Of a stretch of DNA of 7,196 nt, positions 1-5,845 are shown piece by piece. The stretch comes from a bacterium. Lineage in GTDB: Bacteria > JAHJDO01. The number at the start of each line of letters is the position of its first letter. The stretch's first letter is position 1. The notes beneath the pieces were generated by a model. The model did no database searches. It saw only the letters and a list, made by a program, of their open reading frames with translations, and had not been told where the DNA came from. The DNA lies in the NCBI GenBank assembly GCA_030671985.1, contig DAOVHI010000072.1, positions 1-7,196 on the forward strand, read 5' to 3'. The position numbers and the translations under genes are program-made.

Positions 1-1
1 A

Positions 2-784
2 GATGGAAAAATAGTATTACTTGGTAAAGAAATAAGGGATCTTATTGAAAAAGATTTGGATTTTGGCCTATTTATTTTAATCGGAGGCAAGGAAATTACA
101 GAAAATCAAATAGAAGATCTTATGAAAGAAATTCAGAAAAGAGTTGCCAAAAAGGAGAGGGTGCTTATTACAACTTTGACTAAACGTATGGCGGAAGATC
201 TGGCTGAATATTTAAATCAACATGGAATACGTGTTAGATACCTGCATTCTGAAATTGACACAATAAAAAGAGTTGATATATTGCACGATCTTAGACTCGC
301 AAAATTCGACGTTCTGGTTGGAATAAACTTGCTTAGAGAGGGACTTGACCTTCCTGAAGTTTCATTGGTAATAATATTAGACGCAGATAAAGAGGGATTT
401 TTGCGTTCAGAAACATCTCTTATTCAAACGATTGGAAGAACTGCGCGTAATGTGGCAGGTACGGTTATTATGTATGCAGATGAGACAACCATGTCAATGA
501 AAAAAGCAATAGGGGAGACCGAACGCAGGAGAAAAATTCAAATAGAATTCAATAAAGAGCACGGGATTACTCCTAAGACCATCCAAAAAGAAATAAGGCG
601 AACGACATTAACAGGTAAAGACAAAAAAGTCTCTTATGTTAGAAAAATGAAAATGTTGGATATGAAAGCACTGGAGAAAAAAATGGTTAAAGCGGCTGAA
701 AATCTTGAGTTTGAAAAAGCAGCAGAAATCAGAGATGAAATCTCCATGTTGAGGGCTCAGGGAAAGAGAAAAAATAATGCGTGA
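2..784 (+). CDS. uvrB: UvrABC system protein B, C-terminal part (5' end cut by window edge)
   Basis: UvrB is the DNA-damage-verifying helicase subunit of the UvrABC nucleotide excision repair excinuclease and works in the cytoplasm with UvrA and UvrC. About 240 C-terminal residues of a family usually near 660-680 are present. Visible are [19 protein letters not shown], the motif V block [26 protein letters not shown], motif [11 protein letters not shown] (nt 425-451), GETERRR, and a C-terminal UVR motif (about nt 671-754, with the [14 protein letters not shown] core) that contacts UvrC. Motif VI has Thr where the family normally has Ala (GRAARN). The frame is open from base 2, so no start is assigned; the TTG at 56 is internal. 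Clear UvrB similarity begins only near nt 98 (TENQIEDLM). The preceding ~32 codons do not resemble the expected RPTGLLDP region, which may reflect contig-end error. Identity of the rest is very sure. Confidence 0.95.
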   Translation, partial: DGKIVLLGKEIRDLIEKDLDFGLFILIGGKEITENQIEDLMKEIQKRVAKKERVLITTLTKRMAEDLAEYLNQHGIRVRYLHSEIDTIKRVDILHDLRLAKFDVLVGINLLREGLDLPEVSLVIILDADKEGFLRSETSLIQTIGRTARNVAGTVIMYADETTMSMKKAIGETERRRKIQIEFNKEHGITPKTIQKEIRRTTLTGKDKKVSYVRKMKMLDMKALEKKMVKAAENLEFEKAAEIRDEISMLRAQGKRKNNA

Positions 785-813
785 TTGACTTTTAAGTGAT
801 GTTTAAATAGAAT
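785..813 (+). promoter_or_regulatory. sigma70/sigmaA-type promoter for guaB3
   Basis: TTGACT at 785-790 matches the -35 consensus at 5 of 6 bases. TAGAAT at 808-813 matches the -10 consensus at 5 of 6, and the spacer is exactly 17 bases. The -35 box begins on the base after the uvrB stop codon, so guaB3 has its own promoter and need not depend on uvrB transcription. The expected start point is near 820, giving a leader of about 30 bases that contains the ribosome binding site. Assignment is by motif only. Confidence 0.7.
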
Positions 814-837
814 GGCTGTAAAATAAAACTAGAGCAT

Positions 838-844
838 AAAGGAG
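838..844 (+). promoter_or_regulatory. Ribosome binding site of guaB3
   Basis: AAAGGAG lies 7 bases before the ATG at 852. This spacing favours that ATG over the in-frame ATG at 858, two codons later. Confidence 0.75.
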
Positions 845-851
845 ACATTAG

Positions 852-2012
852 ATGGGTATGTGGATTGGAAGGGGAAGAAAAGCGCGAAGGTCTTATGGAT
901 TTGATGAAATAGCGCTTGTGCCGGGAAATTTAACTGTTAATCCAAACGATGTGGATATAAATTGTGAGATAGGAAGTATAAAGCTAAGTATTCCAATCAT
1001 GGCAGCTGCAATGGATGGTGTGGTTGATCCAAAGCTTGCAATTGAGATGTCAAAACTCGGTGGAATTGCCGTTATGAATCTGGAGGGTATTCAGACAAGA
1101 TATGAAGAACCTGAATCAATTCTGGCGGACATTTCAAAATCAACCCCCGAGGAGGCTACGAAACTTGTTCAAGGCATCTATAACAAACCCATAAAAGAAG
1201 ATTTAATCGTCAGAAGAATAAAAGAGATTAAAAAAGCAGGAGCGTTATGCGCAGTATCGTCTATTCCAAAGAGAGCCGAACGCTTTGGAAAGCTGGCAGA
1301 AGAAGCAGGTGCAGATATGTTTGTTGTGCAGTCAACAGTTATATCAATAAAACATATATCCAGTGAATATGAAACAGTTGATTTCACACAGCTCTGCAAG
1401 AATATGAAAATCCCCGTAATAATAGGCAATTGTGTTACCTACTCTATGGCTATTGAGCTTATGGCTACGGGCGCGGCAGGAATATTTGTTGGAATAGGAC
1501 CGGGAGCGGCATGTACTACACGAGGAGTGCTGGGAATAGGTGTTCCTCAGGTTACCGCTACATGTGACTGCGCTGCCGCAAGAGACTTTTATTATAAGCA
1601 GACAGGAAGATACGTCTCTATCATTACTGACGGGGGCATGTCTTTGGGTGGAGATATTGCCAAAGCATTTGCATGCGGCGCCGACGCGGTAATGATCGGT
1701 TCTGCTCTGGCGCGCGCAAAAGAAGCTCCTGGCGGAGGGTTTCATTGGGGCATGGCAACTCCTCATGCTAATCTACCTAGAGGGACAAGAATAAAAGTAG
1801 GTACAACAAGTTCTCTAAAACAAATACTTGTCGGTCCTGCAGATCTTGATGACGGTTCACAAAATCTTGCAGGCGCTTTAAAAACTTCAATGGGCAATCT
1901 CGGCGCCAGAAACATAAAAGAAATGCAGTTAACGGATATCATTATTGCTCCTTCCATAAAGACAGAAGGAAAAGTCTTTCAGGTTGCTCAAAAAATAGGG
2001 ATGGGGAAGTAA
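852..2012 (+). CDS. guaB3: GuaB3-type IMP dehydrogenase family protein (no CBS domains)
   Basis: The 386-residue product is a TIM-barrel protein of the IMP dehydrogenase/GMP reductase family. It most resembles the GuaB3 branch (IMP dehydrogenase-related, known from actinobacteria and cyanobacteria) rather than classical GuaB of about 480-490 residues. Visible are the N-terminal block with YGFDEIALVPG and AAAMDGVVD, the substrate-loop motif GIGPGAACTTRG with the candidate catalytic Cys221, the phosphate-binding DGGMSLGGD (residues 260-268), GADAVMIGS and EAPGGG. The C-terminal part carries HWGMATPH, LPRGTR and TSMGNLGARNI. The CBS pair normally inserted in the barrel is absent; residues 81-140 form a short charged segment there. 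IMP dehydrogenase makes XMP from IMP with NAD+, the committed step to GMP. A cyanobacterial GuaB3 has been reported to have this activity; whether this protein does is inferred from the retained Cys and loop. It has its own promoter and a good ribosome binding site, and it converges on miaB with 9 bases between stop codons. Confidence 0.9.
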   Translation: MGMWIGRGRKARRSYGFDEIALVPGNLTVNPNDVDINCEIGSIKLSIPIMAAAMDGVVDPKLAIEMSKLGGIAVMNLEGIQTRYEEPESILADISKSTPEEATKLVQGIYNKPIKEDLIVRRIKEIKKAGALCAVSSIPKRAERFGKLAEEAGADMFVVQSTVISIKHISSEYETVDFTQLCKNMKIPVIIGNCVTYSMAIELMATGAAGIFVGIGPGAACTTRGVLGIGVPQVTATCDCAAARDFYYKQTGRYVSIITDGGMSLGGDIAKAFACGADAVMIGSALARAKEAPGGGFHWGMATPHANLPRGTRIKVGTTSSLKQILVGPADLDDGSQNLAGALKTSMGNLGARNIKEMQLTDIIIAPSIKTEGKVFQVAQKIGMGK

Positions 2013-2021
2013 GACGACGGA

Positions 2022-3149
2022 CTACTTTTTTTTCTTCTGACTGACAAGTTTTTGTAGATTTATTATCTTGTTTAGTCTGTCTTTTTTAACCTGCGGAGTA
2101 ACATCATCTTTTAGCTTGAACGCTGTTGTTCCATCACGTGGAGAATACTTAAACATATAGGCTTGAGCAAACTCTATCTCTTTCATCGTCTGACAGGTTT
2201 GGTCAAAATCTTCTTCTTTCTCTCCTGGAAATCCAACAATAATATCAGTTCCAAGTCTGATATCAGGTATTCTCTTTCTCAATTTATTAACTATATCAAG
2301 ATACTGAGATAACGTATAACCGCGATTCATTAGACGAAGGATCTTGTCTGAGCCTGATTGCAGGGGGAAATGCAGATATCTGCTCACTTTTTCCAGATTC
2401 GCTAAGGCATTAATCAGTTTCAAGGAAATGTCTTTAGGATGAGACGTTACAAACTGTATTCGTTCAATATCCTTTATTTCATGAACCAGTTCAAGCAAAT
2501 CGGAGAAATCAATATTTTTATTCAGTCCTTTGCCGTATGAATTAACGTTTTGTCCGAGAAGTGTTATTTCCTTATATCCTGCGTGAACAAGTTCTTTGAT
2601 TTCTCTAATAATATCCTTTGAAGGTCTGGAAACTTCTCTGCCTCTTACATACGGCACAATACAATATGAACAAAAATTATTACATCCTCTCATTATAGAA
2701 ACCCATGCAGCACTCTTGTTCTCTCTGGAAGATAGAGTAGGGGAGACGAAAACCTGTTTATCCATATCCGTCAGATTTATTTTAGTTTTTTGCTCAATTG
2801 CAGATTTTATTATTTCAGGTATTTTATGGAAATTATGCGTACCGCATACAAAATCTACATTTGGGGCGCGTTTAAAGATCCCATTTTTATCTTTCTGTGC
2901 CATACAGCCCATAACTCCAACAATAGAGTCAATCCTGTTCTTCTTCTTCTTAAGTTTCCTCAATTCCCCAAGCATGCTGTACACCTTATCTTCCGCATGC
3001 TTTCTCACAGAACAAGTATTTACCAGAAAGACATTCGCATCATTCCTGTTCTCCGTAATTTCATACCCATGCTCCATCAACAATCCAACAACCGCCTCCG
3101 AATCATGTTTATTCATCTGACAGCCGAAGGTTTTAATATGGATTTTCAT
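2022..3149 (-). CDS. miaB: tRNA-2-methylthio-N6-dimethylallyladenosine synthase MiaB, lacking the TRAM domain
   Basis: MiaB is a radical SAM methylthiotransferase that converts i6A37 to ms2i6A37 in tRNAs reading codons that begin with U, using two [4Fe-4S] clusters. The N-terminal UPF0004 domain shows TFGCQMNKHDSE with Cys10, NTCSVR with Cys46 and GCMAQ with Cys82. The radical SAM motif CxxxCxxC is Cys156, Cys160, Cys163, followed by VPYVRGREVSRP. FGCQMN points to MiaB rather than RimO or MtaB. FPLQSGSDKIL, GTDIIVGFPGE and YMFKYSPRDGT follow in the usual order. The protein has 375 residues where the family usually has about 430-480. It stops right after the RLNKIINLQKLVSQ helix with four lysines, so the RNA-binding TRAM domain is missing. 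AGGAG (3156-3160) lies 6 bases before the ATG. The gene lies 45 bases downstream of the cyclophilin gene on the same strand and is probably co-transcribed with it. Confidence 0.95.
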   Translation of the reverse strand: MKIHIKTFGCQMNKHDSEAVVGLLMEHGYEITENRNDANVFLVNTCSVRKHAEDKVYSMLGELRKLKKKKNRIDSIVGVMGCMAQKDKNGIFKRAPNVDFVCGTHNFHKIPEIIKSAIEQKTKINLTDMDKQVFVSPTLSSRENKSAAWVSIMRGCNNFCSYCIVPYVRGREVSRPSKDIIREIKELVHAGYKEITLLGQNVNSYGKGLNKNIDFSDLLELVHEIKDIERIQFVTSHPKDISLKLINALANLEKVSRYLHFPLQSGSDKILRLMNRGYTLSQYLDIVNKLRKRIPDIRLGTDIIVGFPGEKEEDFDQTCQTMKEIEFAQAYMFKYSPRDGTTAFKLKDDVTPQVKKDRLNKIINLQKLVSQKKKK

Positions 3150-3150
3150 A

Positions 3151-3200
3151 GTTCGCTCCTACGATTTTATCGAACAAATAATTTAAAGTTTGAATTATTT
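3151..3200 (-). repeat. Two small inverted repeats between the cyclophilin stop and the miaB start
   Basis: One is a perfect 8-base AT-only inverted repeat (3176-3183 with 3193-3200, 9-base loop) overlapping the cyclophilin stop codon. The other pairs GTTCG at 3151-3155 with CGAAC at 3171-3175 and puts the miaB AGGAG site in its 15-base loop. A competing 4-base hairpin (CGAT 3162-3165 with ATCG 3169-3172) overlaps the second. Neither is followed by a clear T tract on the minus strand, so neither looks like an intrinsic terminator. Mild attenuation or control of miaB translation is possible, but stems this short also occur by chance. Confidence 0.3.
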
Positions 3201-3743
3201 CTTTAAGTAGGCCTTGATAATTTTCTGTTCAGTAGTAGGCTTGTTACCTTGTCTCGTGGGTGTGTTTTCTATTTTCTCGACAATATCATAACCTGATATT
3301 ACCTCACCGAAAATCGTGTGGCGCATATTCAACCATGGTGTCTTGGCTACGGTGATGAAAAACTGACTGCCGTTTGTCTTTGGACCGGCATTAGCCATAG
3401 CCAAAAGTCCGGGCTTATCAAATCCAACTTCCTTGCACACTTCGTCTTTAAATGGCTTACCCCAAATGGACTTGCCGCCTCTACCTGTTCCGATAGGGTC
3501 TCCGCCCTGAATCATAAAGCCCTTGATTACACGGTGGAAGATAATGCCGTCATAATAGCCGCTTTTTACAAGCCCAAGAAAATTCTCACAGGCCTTGGGG
3601 GCTATATCAGGCATTAGCTTAATTTCGATTATCCCCTGGTTAGTTTCTAATACTACTATTTGTTCAGACATATTGGCAGCCTCCATATATACACTTGATA
3701 GAATAATTATTCCTAACAAAAAGATTATTGAAATTATTTTCAT
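3195..3743 (-). CDS. Cyclophilin-type peptidyl-prolyl cis-trans isomerase with N-terminal signal peptide
   Basis: Cyclophilins catalyse cis-trans isomerisation of proline peptide bonds during protein folding. The 182-residue product has a hydrophobic N-terminus with a Lys2 charge and core residues 4-18, as expected of a signal peptide or membrane anchor. The likely cleavage region is around residues 20-24 (MEAAN); there is no lipobox. The catalytic domain spans about residues 28-182. FHRVIKGFMIQGGDP carries Arg71, Phe76, Met77 and Gln79; NGSQFFIT carries Gln127 and Phe129; Trp137 and His142 are also present. These correspond to Arg55, Phe60, Met61, Gln63, Gln111, Phe113, Trp121 and His126 of human cyclophilin A, so it should be active and cyclosporin-sensitive in principle. 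AAGGAG sits 7 bases before the ATG at 3743, supporting this start. A second Shine-Dalgarno at 3680-3684 precedes Met25, which would give a cytoplasmic form. The gene lies between the permease and miaB in one orientation. Confidence 0.93.
   Translation of the reverse strand: MKIISIIFLLGIIILSSVYMEAANMSEQIVVLETNQGIIEIKLMPDIAPKACENFLGLVKSGYYDGIIFHRVIKGFMIQGGDPIGTGRGGKSIWGKPFKDEVCKEVGFDKPGLLAMANAGPKTNGSQFFITVAKTPWLNMRHTIFGEVISGYDIVEKIENTPTRQGNKPTTEQKIIKAYLKK
3680..3684 (-). promoter_or_regulatory. Internal Shine-Dalgarno GGAGG before Met25 of the cyclophilin
   Basis: GGAGG lies 8 bases before the in-frame ATG at 3671-3669, inside the codons for Met20-Ala22. It is at least as strong as the site for the upstream start. 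Initiation here would yield a 158-residue protein beginning MSEQIVVLETNQG, which is how cytoplasmic cyclophilins usually begin. Whether it is used cannot be seen from sequence. Confidence 0.45.
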
Positions 3744-3808
3744 TAGTCATCTCCTTTTTATTTAAAGAATTACAGACATATTTACATCCACTTTCTTCTT
3801 CCACTTCT

Positions 3809-5653
3809 TTAACCTCTCCTTCTCTCAGCCAGGAGGATAACGTGTTTCAATTCCTCCTCGCCTTTTGCCTCAAGCCACTTCTTTTCAAAGTCGCGACTTT
3901 GGATGATCATAGCAATCGCCGCCAGAATTTTCAGATGTAAAACACGCTCACCAGAAGAACCCACAAGAACAAAGGCGATATGAATTAATTGATCTTTTGG
4001 GAAAATAATTCCTGCTTGTGCCCGAACCAAAACCAACCTGTTAATATTCTTGCCGCTAACAACGATGTGAGGGATGGCTAATCCCTTCTCTATCACCGTG
4101 CTTGATTCTTTTTCCCTCTCTATAAACTTATTGAAGAGATCTTCGGGATTTAAATTTAGGCTCTTGCCCAAATCATCCGAAACTTCTTTAAAAAAAGCTT
4201 CCAGCTTTAAAGGCGTCTCTATATCCAAAACCATACTTTCTTCAACAAGCTTATAGAACTTCTCACCTATAATACCCTCCCTTCGAATAACAATGTCCTT
4301 AAGCTCTGTAAGAAGATTATCTGAGGCTAATTCTTTATCCTTAACTGTCAGCTTTTCCAAAACATAAATCAAAGCGGAATCCTGCGCCGCTCTTTTCTGG
4401 GCATAGACTTTATACCAGATAAATCCTAATAGAAGAAAAATCACGGTCAGAAAAACAATAAATGTTCCCATCTCTATTAAAAGAAATCCTCCTCCCAGTA
4501 CCCCTAAGATTTGCAAATAGGGATAGAAAGGAGAATAAAATCTTGGCCTATAGCTTAAGATTTTACTTTCTCTAAATAAAATCACAGTTAGATTAGCCAG
4601 GATATAAAGCAAAATTAATATACTTGAAGCAACTTTAACCAGTAATTCCAATCTGAAAAACAAAATAGCAAAAATCATAAAAGCGCCGGTGAGGAAAATA
4701 GCAATATAAGGTGTTTTGAATTTGGAACTTATTTTTTGAAAAACAGCGGGTAGAAGTTTATCTCTGCTCATACTCAAAGGGTATCTTGATGCAGTCATAA
4801 TCCCTGCGTTAGCAGTAGAAATAAAGGCCAAAAACGCACCTATGCTTACAACGATTTTAAAAACATCTCCGCCAAAGGCTCCTGCCCCGTCCGAGATCGG
4901 AGTAAGACTACCTTTTAGGCCGTCTGGATTTAAAACCCCTATAGTTACAAAGATAACAAAAGCATAAAAAATAGAGGTTACAACGAGAGAAAGAATCATC
5001 CCCAATGGTAAATTTCTGCCTGGATTTTTTGTCTCTTCAGCCAAAGCAGCCACTTTAGTTAAACCGCCGTAAGAGATAAAAACAAAACTTGCTGTAGCGA
5101 ACATAGAACCCAATCCTTTAGAAAAAAATGGCGAAAAATTCAGAGTATTAACTGTTTTTATCCCCCAAACGGTATAAATAAGAAGTATTCCTAAAAGTCC
5201 TAAGACTAAAAATACTTGAAATCTTCCTGCTTCTTTCACTCCTATTAAATTTAAACCAATAAAAAATACACACAGCCAAAAGGCAATAACATTTAAAGAT
5301 AGGGGAGTTATTATACTTAAATAAGCTCCCATACCTATTAAAGCGAATGCTCCCTTCAGGCTCAAAGAGAACCATGTGCTGAAACCGGCCAAAGTCCCCA
5401 AAAGAGGACCGAACCCTCTCATAATATAAAAGTAGTCTCCTCCTGCTTTAGGCATTGCCGTAGTTAATTCTGCCATGCTTAAAAGTGTGGGAAGGCAAAA
5501 AATCCCTGCTATCATATAAGATAGAATAACTGCCGGACCTGCCTTGGCAAAAGCTAATCCTGGCAGTATAAAGAGACCTGAACTAATCATTGCTCCGGTT
5601 GCCACGCAAAAAACATCTAAAAGAGTAAGTTCTTTTTTCAGCCCCTTTTCCAT
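3809..5653 (-). CDS. APC-superfamily amino acid permease fused to a C-terminal PTS EIIA type-2 domain
   Basis: The 614-residue product is an inner-membrane transporter with a soluble tail. Residues 1-415 carry about 12 hydrophobic segments (roughly 12-32, 41-63, 83-110, 121-138, 145-164, 181-205, 217-241, 263-286, 315-333, 336-360, 379-397, 398-415). TM1 has GAMISSGLF, the broken-helix substrate motif of APC transporters, and the loop after TM6 has EETKNPGRNLPLGMI, a strong amino acid permease signature. The substrate cannot be told. A charged linker (about 417-465) leads to a domain at about 466-614 resembling the fructose/mannitol/Ntr EIIA fold: EREKESSTVIEKGLAIPH with candidate phospho-acceptor His529, a second conserved His573 in LHLKILAAIA, and a family-like C-terminal helix. 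This suggests transport controlled by phosphorylation or nutrient state, which is inference; no EI, HPr or other PTS gene is in the window. GAGGTG (5661-5666) precedes the ATG, and a promoter lies just upstream. Confidence 0.92.
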   Translation of the reverse strand: MEKGLKKELTLLDVFCVATGAMISSGLFILPGLAFAKAGPAVILSYMIAGIFCLPTLLSMAELTTAMPKAGGDYFYIMRGFGPLLGTLAGFSTWFSLSLKGAFALIGMGAYLSIITPLSLNVIAFWLCVFFIGLNLIGVKEAGRFQVFLVLGLLGILLIYTVWGIKTVNTLNFSPFFSKGLGSMFATASFVFISYGGLTKVAALAEETKNPGRNLPLGMILSLVVTSIFYAFVIFVTIGVLNPDGLKGSLTPISDGAGAFGGDVFKIVVSIGAFLAFISTANAGIMTASRYPLSMSRDKLLPAVFQKISSKFKTPYIAIFLTGAFMIFAILFFRLELLVKVASSILILLYILANLTVILFRESKILSYRPRFYSPFYPYLQILGVLGGGFLLIEMGTFIVFLTVIFLLLGFIWYKVYAQKRAAQDSALIYVLEKLTVKDKELASDNLLTELKDIVIRREGIIGEKFYKLVEESMVLDIETPLKLEAFFKEVSDDLGKSLNLNPEDLFNKFIEREKESSTVIEKGLAIPHIVVSGKNINRLVLVRAQAGIIFPKDQLIHIAFVLVGSSGERVLHLKILAAIAMIIQSRDFEKKWLEAKGEEELKHVILLAERRRG

Positions 5654-5687
5654 TTTTATTCACCTCATAAATGTTAACTAGGCTGCT

Positions 5688-5716
5688 ATTATAACAGGAA
5701 ATTAAGGATTTGTGGA
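5688..5716 (-). promoter_or_regulatory. Extended -10 promoter before the permease gene
   Basis: On the minus strand a perfect TATAAT (5693-5688) is preceded by TGT, giving an extended -10 element. TCCACA (5716-5711) matches the -35 consensus at 4 of 6 bases with a 17-base spacer. The expected start point is near 5681, leaving a leader of about 28 bases with the GAGGTG ribosome binding site. The -35 region overlaps the 3' end of the small gene before it. It would allow permease, cyclophilin and miaB to be transcribed independently of maf-rlmB. Confidence 0.6.
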
Positions 5717-5845
5717 CTTTTCCCAATAATCCTCAGCCTCTTTTTCCATCTTTTCCAATCTGTCATAATAATCAGGAAACTCATTAAGATGCGCAAGAGC
5801 GATTTTTTTTGTTTCATCAAAACTAAAACTTCTTTTACTGCTCAT
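5702..5845 (-). CDS. Small 47-residue DUF5661-like protein of unknown function
   Basis: The 47-residue product begins MSSKRSFSF and is highly charged. Its core, KIALAHLNEFPDYYDRLEKM followed by EKEAEDYW, resembles from memory the C-terminal part of DUF5661 proteins (typically about 70-100 residues with an IALAHLxExPDYYxRLxxMExEA block). No enzymatic motif, membrane segment or Cys/His metal site is seen; the core is probably one or two helices. The start at 5845 is chosen because AAGGAGG (5852-5858) lies 6 bases upstream. An in-frame ATG at 5887 would only add 14 residues read out of frame through rlmB. The gene overlaps the end of rlmB by 11 bases, which suggests translational coupling. It is likely real because of the strong ribosome binding site, the overlap and the recognisable block; its function is unknown. 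Confidence 0.75.
   Translation of the reverse strand: MSSKRSFSFDETKKIALAHLNEFPDYYDRLEKMEKEAEDYWEKSTNP

Noticed and set aside
1344-1766. Open reading frame on the minus strand inside guaB3
   Set aside because: It lies wholly antisense to a strongly conserved enzyme gene, has low-complexity Ser/Cys/Arg content and no recognisable motif. It is a shadow frame.
2007-2033. Possible intrinsic terminator between the guaB3 and miaB stops (AAGTA/TACTT stem followed by eight T)
   Set aside because: The stem has only 5 pairs with one G-C pair and an 11-base loop, and the T run is also the lysine codons at the end of miaB. Too weak to call.
2022-2050. Frameshift in the A8 tract as the cause of the short MiaB
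   Set aside because: The alternative frame past the tract reads antisense guaB3 sequence and shows no TRAM-like residues, so restoring the frame would not restore the domain.
2596-3206. Two open frames on the plus strand opposite miaB
   Set aside because: They are antisense to MiaB codons, have no family motifs and no convincing ribosome binding site.
3744-3808. Promoter in the 65-base gap before the cyclophilin gene
   Set aside because: AT-rich stretches resembling -10 boxes occur, but no -35 hexamer with acceptable spacing accompanies them. Only the ribosome binding site is clear.
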